In this document: piece after piece, positions 45,957 through 54,364 of the stretch
How the letters are laid out: each line of letters opens with the position of its first letter
Numbering within the stretch: position 1 is the first letter of the stretch
Assembly: GCF_018129385.1 (NCBI RefSeq)
Contig: NZ_JAFCLN010000006.1
Coordinates: 248,001 to 312,000 of the forward strand
Reading direction: 5' to 3'
DNA from: Bradyrhizobium lablabi
GTDB lineage: Bacteria > Pseudomonadota > Alphaproteobacteria > Rhizobiales > Xanthobacteraceae
Length of the DNA: 64,000 nt
Position numbers and translations under genes: made by a program
The notes under the pieces: model-generated
Told to the model about the DNA's origin: nothing
The model's database searches: none
The model's input: only the letters and a program-made list of their open reading frames with translations

Positions 45957-46802
45957 CTACTGTTTTGCCGCGATGTGCTTGAACGGATAGGCCAACTGGC
46001 CGGCGATCTCGGTCGGGAAGGATTCCTGGTCGTCGACGCCGTAATTGTCGGGAAGCACGCCCTCCGGCATTCGCCAGGTGCCGAACAGGATATCCCAGAT
46101 CGGAAACGTGCCGGCGAAATTGGTGTTGCCGCCCTCTTCCGGCGCGGTGTGGTGCCAGCGGTGAAACACCGGCGTCGCCAGCACGTATTTGAACGGGCCG
46201 AGCGTCCAGTTCAGGTTGGCGTGCACGAAGGCCGAGTGGAAGATATTGAACGGCGCGATCCAGATCATCGCGTCGGGCGAGATGCCGGCCATCAGCAGCA
46301 CGACATCGACGCCGATGGTTCCGAGGATCAGATTCACCGGGTGAAAGCGCGCCGCCGAAATCCAGTCGACCTCTTCGGAGGAATGATGGATGGCATGGTA
46401 TTTCCAGAAGCCGCCATTGTGGAACATGCGGTGCAGCCAGTACATCATGAAGTCGGCGAGCACCAGAAACAGGATGGCCTGTAGCCACAGCGGCAGCGTG
46501 GCCAGCGGACCGTGGCCGTTCTCATAGAACGCAATCAGTTCGTCAGCATCGTGTATCTTGAAAACGAGGCTTGCGCCGACCACCAGAAGACCGATCCGGA
46601 ACACGCGCGCGAACAGCGGCACAAAGAACCAGTAGCAGATGTCGGTGACGAGTTCCTTCTTGCGCCACCACGGCTTGCCGGGATTGCAGGCCCAGAAATG
46701 CGTCAAGACGGAAAAGATCACGGCCAGCAGGATCGTAACAGGCACCACCTTGGCGATGGTCTGGCCGACCATCTCGACGACTTCCATAGGTAGATTAGAC
46801 AT
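45957..46802 (-). CDS. Sterol desaturase / fatty acid hydroxylase family membrane protein
   Basis: 281 residues from ATG 46802 (GAGGCGG upstream). Four or more membrane helices and the three di-iron histidine boxes: HRMFH, HAIHHSSEEVDW and HRWHHT, with an added FVHAN. Uses O2 to hydroxylate or desaturate a lipid; alphaproteobacterial substrates include hopanoid-type or fatty acyl lipids, unproven here. It is inserted between pilus genes without an evident functional link. Confidence 0.9.
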   Translation of the reverse strand: MSNLPMEVVEMVGQTIAKVVPVTILLAVIFSVLTHFWACNPGKPWWRKKELVTDICYWFFVPLFARVFRIGLLVVGASLVFKIHDADELIAFYENGHGPLATLPLWLQAILFLVLADFMMYWLHRMFHNGGFWKYHAIHHSSEEVDWISAARFHPVNLILGTIGVDVVLLMAGISPDAMIWIAPFNIFHSAFVHANLNWTLGPFKYVLATPVFHRWHHTAPEEGGNTNFAGTFPIWDILFGTWRMPEGVLPDNYGVDDQESFPTEIAGQLAYPFKHIAAKQ

Positions 46803-47111
46803 ATCCGCCTCATCCGATCCGGTACGCAACAAGCGTTATCCGTGCACGCTTAAGGAGCCATAAACAGCCGGCGCGCCCGCTGTACCCGTCCATTCCATCA
46901 TAATGGCAATGCCGGAAAATTCTGCATTTTAGAAATGTCCTTAATGCCAAATTTACTGTGCTCAAGAACAGCGAGTTCGACCCGATTTTACGCGGACGAA
47001 TTAACTGCGCCGAAATTGTCGCACCTTAGGGTGGCCGTATGGTCACGGTGCTGAGAACGCCGGCCAGACCTAACGTTAGTTCGACCAGCCACGTGTACAG
47101 GAGTTTACCTG
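46803..47111. other. Divergent promoter region of the flp pilin gene
   Basis: 309 bp. AT-rich at 46905-47020 against the GC-rich surroundings, as expected for a strong promoter. TTGTCG and TATGGT with a 16-base gap near 47018-47045 could be a sigma-70-like promoter. No gene is visible. Confidence 0.4.
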
Positions 47112-47276
47112 ATGAAGAACCTGATTGCTCGTTTCGTGAAGGATGAGTCCGGCGCTACCGCCATCGAATACGGCCTGATCGCCGCCGGCATTTCGCTGGC
47201 CATCATCGCCGTCGTCAACGGCGTCGGCAGCAACCTGAACACCAAGTTCACCTCGATCAACAGCTCGCTCAAGTAA
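47112..47276 (+). CDS. flp: Flp family type IVb pilin
   Basis: 54 residues: MKNLIARFVKDESGATAIEY, then GLIAAGISLAIIAVVNGVG. The prepilin peptidase CpaA cleaves after the glycine in SGATAIEY; the E5/Y6-type Flp motif is conserved. Major subunit of the adhesive Flp pilus. AGGAG lies before the ATG and a terminator after it, so it is expressed separately and strongly. Confidence 0.95.
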   Translation: MKNLIARFVKDESGATAIEYGLIAAGISLAIIAVVNGVGSNLNTKFTSINSSLK

Positions 47277-47298
47277 GCGACTGTTGCGAGTTTCTATC

Positions 47299-47326
47299 AA
47301 AGGCCCCGGGTATTACCGGGGCCTTT
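47299..47326 (+). terminator. Terminator after flp
   Basis: AAAGGCCCCGG (47299-47309) and CCGGGGCCTTT (47316-47326) form a perfect 11-bp stem. Confidence 0.85.
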
Positions 47327-47375
47327 CTGTTTCGGCAGGCGACCTGCCGAATGCTGCTTTCGGCGAGTTCCGGGT

Positions 47376-47507
47376 ATGCGTATGCGTAAGGGCGAAGCCA
47401 GTTCGGCCGCTTCCGCGCGGGCCGATCGTTCCATCGAGCTTGTGTGCCTCGCGTTGATCGTGGCGCTGCTAACGCTGGCGCTCCGCATCGTCAGCATCGT
47501 GTCGTGA
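47376..47507 (+). CDS. Tiny membrane protein in the flp-cpaA interval
   Basis: 43 residues: MRMRKGEASSAASARADRSI, then one hydrophobic helix ELVCLALIVALLTLALRIVS. Only a weak ribosome site (GGCGAG) is seen. The position between the pilin and the prepilin peptidase is the main support. Confidence 0.45.
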   Translation: MRMRKGEASSAASARADRSIELVCLALIVALLTLALRIVSIVS

Positions 47508-47621
47508 TACGCTCGGGAACCCGGCGTTTCCTGCATTTGCGAGACGACTGGCAACCGCTCGGCAACGAAGTGCTGCTATGGCTGCGCCAAACGCAACCTT
47601 CGACCGGGTCGGGGTAAGGGC

Positions 47622-47768
47622 ATGCGAGGCGTGGTAGCTTTTGCGATCATAACCGCCCTTCTGGGGGTGGTGGATGCGGCGTTCTTCAAGGGCCGCTACC
47701 TCAAGGACAGCCAGGACGCGCTCGTCGGTCTTGCGTCGCTGTCGACACAAATCGGCGGCCGCCGCTGA
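47622..47768 (+). CDS. Tiny hypothetical protein in the flp-cpaA interval
   Basis: 48 residues: MRGVVAFAIITALLGVVDAA, FFKGRYLKDSQDALVG. A hydrophobic N-terminus, which may be a signal or anchor, with a polar tail. GGGGTAAGGG gives a fair ribosome site. Function unknown; may assist Flp pilin handling. Confidence 0.5.
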   Translation: MRGVVAFAIITALLGVVDAAFFKGRYLKDSQDALVGLASLSTQIGGRR

Positions 47769-47853
47769 GCAGCGCCGTTTCCCGATCCTTCACCATTGCC
47801 CGTTAGGCTCGCAGCCGCGACCTCACGCATTCGCCGCCCGGGTGGGACCTCCA

Positions 47854-48378
47854 ATGATCCTCGACATCGCACGCCTTCTCCTGTTCCCGGCCCTGATGGC
47901 GTTCGCTGCCGCCAGCGACCTCTTCACCATGACGATCTCGAACCGGATCTCGCTGGCGCTGGTGGCCGGATTTTTTGCGCTGGCGCTGCTGGGAGGCATG
48001 GCACCTTACGACATCGCCATGCATGCCGCGGCCGGCGTGATCGTGCTGGCGGTCGCTTTCGCCTGTTTCGCCATGGGCTGGGTCGGCGGCGGCGATGCCA
48101 AGGTGGCCGCGGCCGCCGCGCTCTGGTTCGGCTTTGGCCATTTGATGAATTACCTGCTTTACGCCTCGCTGTTCGGCGGCGCGCTGACCCTGCTGCTGCT
48201 ACAGTTCCGGCAATGGCCACTGCCTTACGCGCTGGCCGGCCAGGCCTGGCTGATGCGGCTGCATGCCAAGGAAAGCGGAATCCCCTACGGCATCGCCCTC
48301 GCGATCGGCGCGCTGACGATCTATCCGGAGACAGAGTGGATCAAGGCGATCGACCTTGGCCATCTCGCCATCCGATAA
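47854..48378 (+). CDS. cpaA: Prepilin peptidase CpaA/TadV
   Basis: 174 residues from ATG 47854; a longer frame from 47674 is a shadow of the tiny gene before it. Six membrane helices; the two catalytic aspartates are in ASDLFTMTISNRIS and GWVGGGDAKVAAA (GxGD family). Cleaves Flp and TadE-like prepilins at the inner membrane. Confidence 0.93.
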   Translation: MILDIARLLLFPALMAFAAASDLFTMTISNRISLALVAGFFALALLGGMAPYDIAMHAAAGVIVLAVAFACFAMGWVGGGDAKVAAAAALWFGFGHLMNYLLYASLFGGALTLLLLQFRQWPLPYALAGQAWLMRLHAKESGIPYGIALAIGALTIYPETEWIKAIDLGHLAIR

Positions 48379-48524
48379 GGGCGCAACACTGCGCAGGAAT
48401 CCCGCCAAGTAACTCTGCGTTAAGGCAGTTTCCTCACGCTCCATTAACCATGCTTTGACGAATAGCTGGTCAACTCCCGTTACGGCGGCGGAAGCGTCGC
48501 GGCGTAATGTGGAAAGTGAAGCGT

Positions 48525-49325
48525 ATGAATACCGCACGCATTGTGGTCCTTGCCATTGCCCTCGGCGCGGGTGGCATTGCCGCATATCTTGCCAGTGGGT
48601 CCGACAGCCCGCCGCCACAGCCCTCGCAGCCCGTCGCCCAGGTGCCGACCGTCGAGGTGCTGGTCGCGAAGTCCGACATCGGCCTCGGCCAGTCGGTCAA
48701 GACCGAGGATCTGCAATGGCAGACCTGGCCGGCCGCGGGCGCGAGCGGCACTTTCATCAAAAAGGGCGAGCGGCCCGAGGCCGCCACGCAGGTCACCGGC
48801 TCGATCGCGCGCGCCCCCTTTATCGCCGGTGAGCCGATCCGCGAAGCGAAGCTGGTCAAGGCGGACGGCTCCGGATTCATGGCCGCGATCCTGCCGACCG
48901 GCATGCGCGCGGTTTCGACGGAAATCTCGCCCGAAACCGGCGCCGGCGGCTTCATCCTGCCGAACGACCGGGTCGACGTGCTGCTGACCAAGCGCGAGAA
49001 GGCCGCCGACAGTCGCGGCGCCGAGATCGTCAATTCCGAAGTCATCCTGACCAACGTGCGCGTGCTCGCGATCGACCAGGCGCCCAAGGAGAAAGACGGC
49101 CAGAACGCCGTGGTCGGCAAGACCGTGACGCTGGAGCTGAGGCCGGAGCAGGCCGAGACGCTGGCCCGCTCGCGGCAGACCGGCACGCTCTCGCTGGCGC
49201 TGCGAAGCATCGCCGACGTCAACGCCCCCGAGATCCAGACCGACGATCCGCAGCGCTCAAGGCGCGGCGAAAGCGTCAATATTGTCCGTTACGGCGTCAA
49301 CAGCCCAACGACGATGCAGAAGTGA
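48525..49325 (+). CDS. cpaB: Flp pilus assembly protein CpaB/RcpC
   Basis: 266 residues from ATG 48525; ATG 48507 in frame is possible. One N-terminal membrane helix, then SAF-like domains (VLVAKSDIGLGQSVKTEDL, GMRAVSTEISPETGAGGFIL) thought to bind peptidoglycan near the secretin. Stop overlaps the cpaC start. Confidence 0.93.
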   Translation: MNTARIVVLAIALGAGGIAAYLASGSDSPPPQPSQPVAQVPTVEVLVAKSDIGLGQSVKTEDLQWQTWPAAGASGTFIKKGERPEAATQVTGSIARAPFIAGEPIREAKLVKADGSGFMAAILPTGMRAVSTEISPETGAGGFILPNDRVDVLLTKREKAADSRGAEIVNSEVILTNVRVLAIDQAPKEKDGQNAVVGKTVTLELRPEQAETLARSRQTGTLSLALRSIADVNAPEIQTDDPQRSRRGESVNIVRYGVNSPTTMQK

Positions 49326-50833
49326 CCGAAAGGACCGAAGCGATGCAATGCAGGGGGAAGCGACCGACGATGCGGGCCTTGGCGGCCCGCGCCCTGTCGT
49401 TCTCGGCGGTCGCCGCACTGATGTTCAATCAGACCGTGATGCCGGTGCTGGCGGGCGATTATCGCACCGGCGCGCCAATGGTTGCCGACGGCCAGATGAA
49501 CGCGCGCTTCCTTTCGCTCGGCGTCGGCAAGTCTGTCGTCATCGACCTGCCGCGCGACATCAAGGATGTGCTGGTTGCCGACCCAAAGATCGCCAATGCG
49601 GTGGTCCGCTCGGCGCAGCGCGCCTACATCATCGGCGCGGCGGTCGGCCAGACCAACATCGTGTTCTTCGATTCCGCCGGCCAGCAGATCGCGGCCTATG
49701 ACATCGCGGTCAAGCGCGACCTCAATGGCGTGCGCGCCGCGCTGAAGCAGACGATGCCGAACGCCGACATCCAGATCGACGGCATGGGCGACGGCGTCGT
49801 GCTGAGCGGCTCGGCCGCGAGCCCGATCGAGGCGCAGCAGGCCGGCGATATCGCCGCCCGCCTCGCGGGCGGCGCCGACAAGGTGGTCAACTCGATCGTG
49901 GTGCGCGGCCGCGACCAGGTCATGCTGAAGGTCACCGTCGCCGAAATGGCGCGAACCATCATCAAGCAGCTCGGCATCGACATGTCGGCCAACCTGAACT
50001 ACGGCACCTCGGTCGTTAACTTCACCAACAGCAACCCGTTCACGGCCTATGGCCGCCCGCTGGTTGCCCAGAACGGCATCGTTGGCAGTTTCGGCAGCGG
50101 CGCAGCCAGCGGTGCACCGTCGATCCAGGCCACCATCCGCGCGATGGAAAGCGCCGGCGTGGTGCGCACGCTTGCCGAACCGAACCTGACCGCGATCTCT
50201 GGCGAATCAGCGACGTTCATCGCGGGCGGCGAATTCCCGATTCCCGCCGGCTATTCCTGCGACCCGATCACGCACATCTGTACCACGCAGATCAGCTTCA
50301 AGAAGTTCGGCATTTCGCTCAACTTCACGCCCGTGGTGCTGAGCGAAGGCCGCATCAGCCTGCGCGTGATGAGCGAAGTATCGGAGCTGTCGAACGACAA
50401 CTCGCTGATCATCACGCAATCGGTGACCGCGAACCAGAACAACTCGGTGACCATTCCCTCGATCAAGGTGCGCCGCGCCGAAACCACGCTGGAAATTCCC
50501 TCCGGCGGCTCGATGGCGATGGCCGGTCTGATCGCCGACCAGACCAAGCAGGCCATCAACGGACTGCCGGGCCTGACCCAACTGCCGATTCTGGGCGCGC
50601 TGTTCCGGAGCCGCGACTTCATCAACAGCCAGACCGAACTGGTCCTGCTGGTGACTCCCTACATCGTGCGCGCCGCGACGCCGAAAGACCTGTCGCGCCC
50701 TGACGACGGTTTCGCCAACTCCACCGATCCGCAGGCCGATCTGCTCGGCAGCATCAATCGCATTTACGGGGTTCCGGGCCGTGTCGAGCCGGGCCGGAAT
50801 TACCGTGGCCAATACGGCTTTATCACCGACTGA
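49322..50833 (+). CDS. cpaC: Flp pilus secretin CpaC/RcpA
   Basis: 503 residues from GTG 49322; ATG 49343 is an alternative. Signal segment, pil_N domain (about 60-132: GKSVVIDLPRDIKDVLVADP, TNIVFFDSAGQQIAAYDIAV), BON-like repeat, then secretin core with VRTLAEPNLTAISGESATFI, AGGEFPIP and MAGLIADQTKQAINGLPGL. Outer-membrane channel for the pilus. Confidence 0.96.
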   Translation: MTERTEAMQCRGKRPTMRALAARALSFSAVAALMFNQTVMPVLAGDYRTGAPMVADGQMNARFLSLGVGKSVVIDLPRDIKDVLVADPKIANAVVRSAQRAYIIGAAVGQTNIVFFDSAGQQIAAYDIAVKRDLNGVRAALKQTMPNADIQIDGMGDGVVLSGSAASPIEAQQAGDIAARLAGGADKVVNSIVVRGRDQVMLKVTVAEMARTIIKQLGIDMSANLNYGTSVVNFTNSNPFTAYGRPLVAQNGIVGSFGSGAASGAPSIQATIRAMESAGVVRTLAEPNLTAISGESATFIAGGEFPIPAGYSCDPITHICTTQISFKKFGISLNFTPVVLSEGRISLRVMSEVSELSNDNSLIITQSVTANQNNSVTIPSIKVRRAETTLEIPSGGSMAMAGLIADQTKQAINGLPGLTQLPILGALFRSRDFINSQTELVLLVTPYIVRAATPKDLSRPDDGFANSTDPQADLLGSINRIYGVPGRVEPGRNYRGQYGFITD

Positions 50834-50847
50834 GGCGGGATGAGACA

Positions 50848-51594
50848 ATGACGACCAAAGCCAAATCATCCACCGGCCGCACCGCCGCGCTTCGCATCGG
50901 GCTCGCGCTGACAGGCCTCGCCGTCGTGCTCGGCGCCTGCAAGCACATCGACGATCCCTCGCCGGTCGCGTTCGCGCCCGAAGATTACCGGCTGCGCCAT
51001 CCGATCGCCGTCACCGAGATCGACCGCGAGATCGTGGTCTTCGTTGGCAACAACCGCGGCGGCCTTGCCGCCCAGCAACGCGCCGATGTGATCGGGCTGG
51101 CGCAGACCTGGTTGCGCGAGGGCACGGGCGCGATCAACGTCGACGTGCCGGTCGACACGCCCAACGCGCGCGCCGCGGCGGATTCGGCGCGCGAGATCCA
51201 GGCGCTGTTCGCAGCCGCCGGACTGCCGCCGCGGGCCTACACCGTGCGCCACTACAGGCCGGAAGATCCGCGTCACATGCCGGCGATCCGGCTGAAATAC
51301 CCGCGTATCGCAGCGACCGCCGGTCCGTGTGGATTGTGGCCCGACGACATCGGCCCCGGCTACAAGAACAAGACCTATTACGACAACACGCAATACTACA
51401 ATTTCGGCTGCGCCGTGCAGCGCAACTTCGCGGCGATGATCGAAAATCCGTCGGATCTCACGCAGGCGCGTCCCGAGACGCCGGCCTATACGGCGCGGCG
51501 CACCGCAGCGTTCGACAAGTATCGCAAGGCAACCCCGACCACGACCACCTATCCCGAGGCCGACAAGGCCAAGCTAAGCAGTGTAGGCCAATGA
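50848..51594 (+). CDS. cpaD: CpaD family pilus lipoprotein
   Basis: 248 residues with lipobox VLGAC at about 27-31 and the CpaD core RHPIAVTEIDREIVVFVGN and YYNFGCAVQRNFAAMIENP. Outer-membrane lipoprotein that supports the secretin. Confidence 0.94.
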   Translation: MTTKAKSSTGRTAALRIGLALTGLAVVLGACKHIDDPSPVAFAPEDYRLRHPIAVTEIDREIVVFVGNNRGGLAAQQRADVIGLAQTWLREGTGAINVDVPVDTPNARAAADSAREIQALFAAAGLPPRAYTVRHYRPEDPRHMPAIRLKYPRIAATAGPCGLWPDDIGPGYKNKTYYDNTQYYNFGCAVQRNFAAMIENPSDLTQARPETPAYTARRTAAFDKYRKATPTTTTYPEADKAKLSSVGQ

Positions 51595-52862
51595 TCAGCT
51601 ACGCGCGCCAGAATTCGGAAGCCGAGCCGGAGACGGCCTCGCCGCCTGTCGCCGACGAGCACATCGCGCCATCGCCGCGGGTGTCCGTGCAGGCATTTTG
51701 CGAGACAGTCGAGACCGCGGCTGCCGTGCAGTCGGCCGGCGAGGATCGCCGCCTCGGCAAGGCTCATCTGAAGATCCAGATGGGCGGCATGGCCGCCGCC
51801 ATCGAGGCCTATCGCGCCGCGCCGACGCCGAACGTGATCATCCTGGAGGCCGAAGGCCGTGGCAACATTCTCGCAGGCCTCGACCAGCTTGCCAGCGTGT
51901 GCGACGCCGGCACCCGCGTGATCGTGATCGGCCGGATCAACGACGTGATGCTGTACCGCGAACTGGTGCGCCGAGGCGTCAGCGATTATGTGCTGGCGCC
52001 GGTCAACGCGATCGACGTGGTGCGTTCGGTCTGCAATCTGTTTTCCGCGCCTGAAGCCAAGGCGGTCGGCCGTATCATCGCCGTGGTCGGCGCCAAGGGC
52101 GGCGTCGGCGCCTCGACCATCGCGCACAACGTCGCCTGGGCGATTGCCCGGGATCTCGCGCTCGATTCCGTGGTCGCCGATCTCGACCTCGCGTTCGGCA
52201 CCGCCGGCCTCGACTACAACCAGGACCCGGCGCAGGGCATCGCGGATGCCGTGTTCTCTCCGGATCGCATCGATACCGCTTTCGTCGACCGCCTGCTGTC
52301 GAAATGCACCGATCATCTCAGCCTGCTGGCGGCGCCGGCGACGCTCGACCGGGTCTATGATTTCGGCGCCGACGCCTTCGATTCGATCTTCGATACGCTG
52401 CGCACCACGATGCCCTGCATCGTGCTCGACGTGCCGCATCAATGGTCGGGCTGGACCAGACGCGCCCTGGTCGCCGCGGACGATATTTTGATCGTCGCCG
52501 CTCCCGATCTGGCGAGCCTGCGTAACACCAAGAACCTGGTCGACCTGTTGAAGGGGCAGCGCCCGAACGACCGCGCGCCGCTCTATTGCCTGAACCAGGT
52601 CGGCATCCCGAAACGGCCGGAGATCGCCGCCGCCGAATTCGCCAAGGCGATCGAGAGCCAGCCGATCGCAACCATCCCGTTCGACCCGCAGATATTCGGC
52701 GCCGCCGCCAATAACGGCCAGATGATCGCGGAAATCTCCGCCAATCATCGCACCACCGAGATGTTCCTACAGATCGCGCAGCGGCTGACCGGCCGCGGCG
52801 AGACCAAGAGGCCGAAAGGTTCGTTCCTGTCACCCCTGATCGAGAAGCTGCGGGGCAAGTAG
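51591..52862 (+). CDS. cpaE: CpaE/TadZ pilus localisation ATPase
   Basis: 423 residues from ATG 51591, overlapping the cpaD stop (ATGA). An atypical receiver-like N-terminal domain (about 60-150), then a ParA/MinD-like ATPase with VGAKGGVGASTIAHNVAWA; the P-loop ends AST instead of KST, the usual TadZ variation. Places the pilus machine at the pole. Confidence 0.94.
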   Translation: MISYARQNSEAEPETASPPVADEHIAPSPRVSVQAFCETVETAAAVQSAGEDRRLGKAHLKIQMGGMAAAIEAYRAAPTPNVIILEAEGRGNILAGLDQLASVCDAGTRVIVIGRINDVMLYRELVRRGVSDYVLAPVNAIDVVRSVCNLFSAPEAKAVGRIIAVVGAKGGVGASTIAHNVAWAIARDLALDSVVADLDLAFGTAGLDYNQDPAQGIADAVFSPDRIDTAFVDRLLSKCTDHLSLLAAPATLDRVYDFGADAFDSIFDTLRTTMPCIVLDVPHQWSGWTRRALVAADDILIVAAPDLASLRNTKNLVDLLKGQRPNDRAPLYCLNQVGIPKRPEIAAAEFAKAIESQPIATIPFDPQIFGAAANNGQMIAEISANHRTTEMFLQIAQRLTGRGETKRPKGSFLSPLIEKLRGK

Positions 52863-52883
52863 TCGCCCGCATGGAGTGCCGTC

Positions 52884-54350
52884 GTGTTTGGTAAGCGTAG
52901 CGGAACAGATACGGATCCACGGTCGGCAAAGCCGGCCGCTGCCATGCCGGCGGCCTCGCCCGGCATGGCGCCTTCGCGCGAGGTTGCCCCGGCGGTCGCC
53001 TCCCCGTCCATCTCGCCGGTCAAATCAGCGCCGCCGCCGGCGCCCGTGATCGAAACCCGGCGTTCGGACAATTATTACCAGGTCAAGGCGACGATCTTCG
53101 GCGCCCTGATCGAGGCGATCGACCTTGCCCAGCTCGCAAAACTCGACAGCGAGTCGGCGCGCGAGGAAATCCGCGACATCGTCAACGAGATCATCGCGAT
53201 CAAGAACATCGTGATGTCGATCGCCGAGCAGGAAGAGCTGCTCGACGACATCTGCAACGACGTGCTCGGCTACGGCCCGCTGGAGCCGCTGCTGTCCCGC
53301 GACGACATCGCCGACATCATGGTCAACGGCGCCGGCACCGTCTACATCGAAGTCGCCGGCAAGATCCAGCGCACCGGCATCCGCTTCCGCGACAACCAGC
53401 AACTGCTCAACATCTGCCAGCGCATCGTCAGCCAGGTCGGCCGCCGCGTCGACGAATCTTCGCCGATCTGCGACGCGCGCCTTGCCGACGGCTCGCGCGT
53501 CAACGCGATCGTTCCGCCGCTGGCGATCGACGGCCCCGCGCTCACCATCCGAAAATTCAAGAAGGACAAGCTGACGCTCGAGCAGTTGGTCAAGTTCGGC
53601 GCGATCACGCCCGAAGGCGCCGAGATCCTCCAGATCATCGGCCGCGTCCGCTGCAACGTGCTGATCTCCGGCGGTACCGGCTCCGGCAAGACCACGCTGC
53701 TGAACTGCCTGACCAACTATATCGAGCACGACGAGCGCATCATCACCTGCGAAGACGCCGCCGAGCTTCAATTGCAGCAGCCGCACGTGGTGCGGCTGGA
53801 AACGCGGCCGCCCAACATCGAAGGCGAAGGTCAGGTCACCATGCGCGAGCTGGTGCGCAACTGCCTGCGTATGCGCCCCGAACGCATCATCGTCGGCGAA
53901 GTCCGCGGACCGGAGGCATTCGACCTGCTACAGGCGATGAATACCGGCCACGACGGCTCGATGGGCACGCTGCACGCCAACAATCCGCGCGAAGCGCTGT
54001 CGCGCTGCGAATCCATGATCACGATGGGCGGCTTCTCGCTGCCGTCGCGCACCATCCGCGAGATGATCTGCGCCTCGATCGACGTCATCATTCAGGCCGC
54101 GCGCCTGCGCGACGGCTCCCGCCGCATCACCCACATCACCGAGGTGATCGGCATGGAAGGCGACACCATCATCACCCAGGACATCTTCCTGTACGACATC
54201 GTCGGCGAGGACGCCAACGGCAAGATCATCGGCCGCCACCGCTCCACCGGCATCGGCCGGCCGAAATTCTGGGAACGCGCGCGCTACTACAATGAGGAAA
54301 AGCGCCTCGGCGCGGCGCTCGACGCGTCCGAAGTCAAGGCCGAGACATAA
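52884..54350 (+). CDS. cpaF: Pilus assembly ATPase CpaF/TadA
   Basis: 488 residues from GTG 52884. The first 60 residues are proline/alanine-rich. ATPase core: GYGPLEPLLSRDDIADIMVN, Walker A ISGGTGSGKTTLLN, Asp box ITCEDAAELQL, Walker B ERIIVGEVRGPEA, His box TGHDGSMGTLHAN. Hexameric motor for Flp pilus extension. Confidence 0.97.
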   Translation: MFGKRSGTDTDPRSAKPAAAMPAASPGMAPSREVAPAVASPSISPVKSAPPPAPVIETRRSDNYYQVKATIFGALIEAIDLAQLAKLDSESAREEIRDIVNEIIAIKNIVMSIAEQEELLDDICNDVLGYGPLEPLLSRDDIADIMVNGAGTVYIEVAGKIQRTGIRFRDNQQLLNICQRIVSQVGRRVDESSPICDARLADGSRVNAIVPPLAIDGPALTIRKFKKDKLTLEQLVKFGAITPEGAEILQIIGRVRCNVLISGGTGSGKTTLLNCLTNYIEHDERIITCEDAAELQLQQPHVVRLETRPPNIEGEGQVTMRELVRNCLRMRPERIIVGEVRGPEAFDLLQAMNTGHDGSMGTLHANNPREALSRCESMITMGGFSLPSRTIREMICASIDVIIQAARLRDGSRRITHITEVIGMEGDTIITQDIFLYDIVGEDANGKIIGRHRSTGIGRPKFWERARYYNEEKRLGAALDASEVKAET

Positions 54351-54364
54351 GGGGCGAGATCAAC

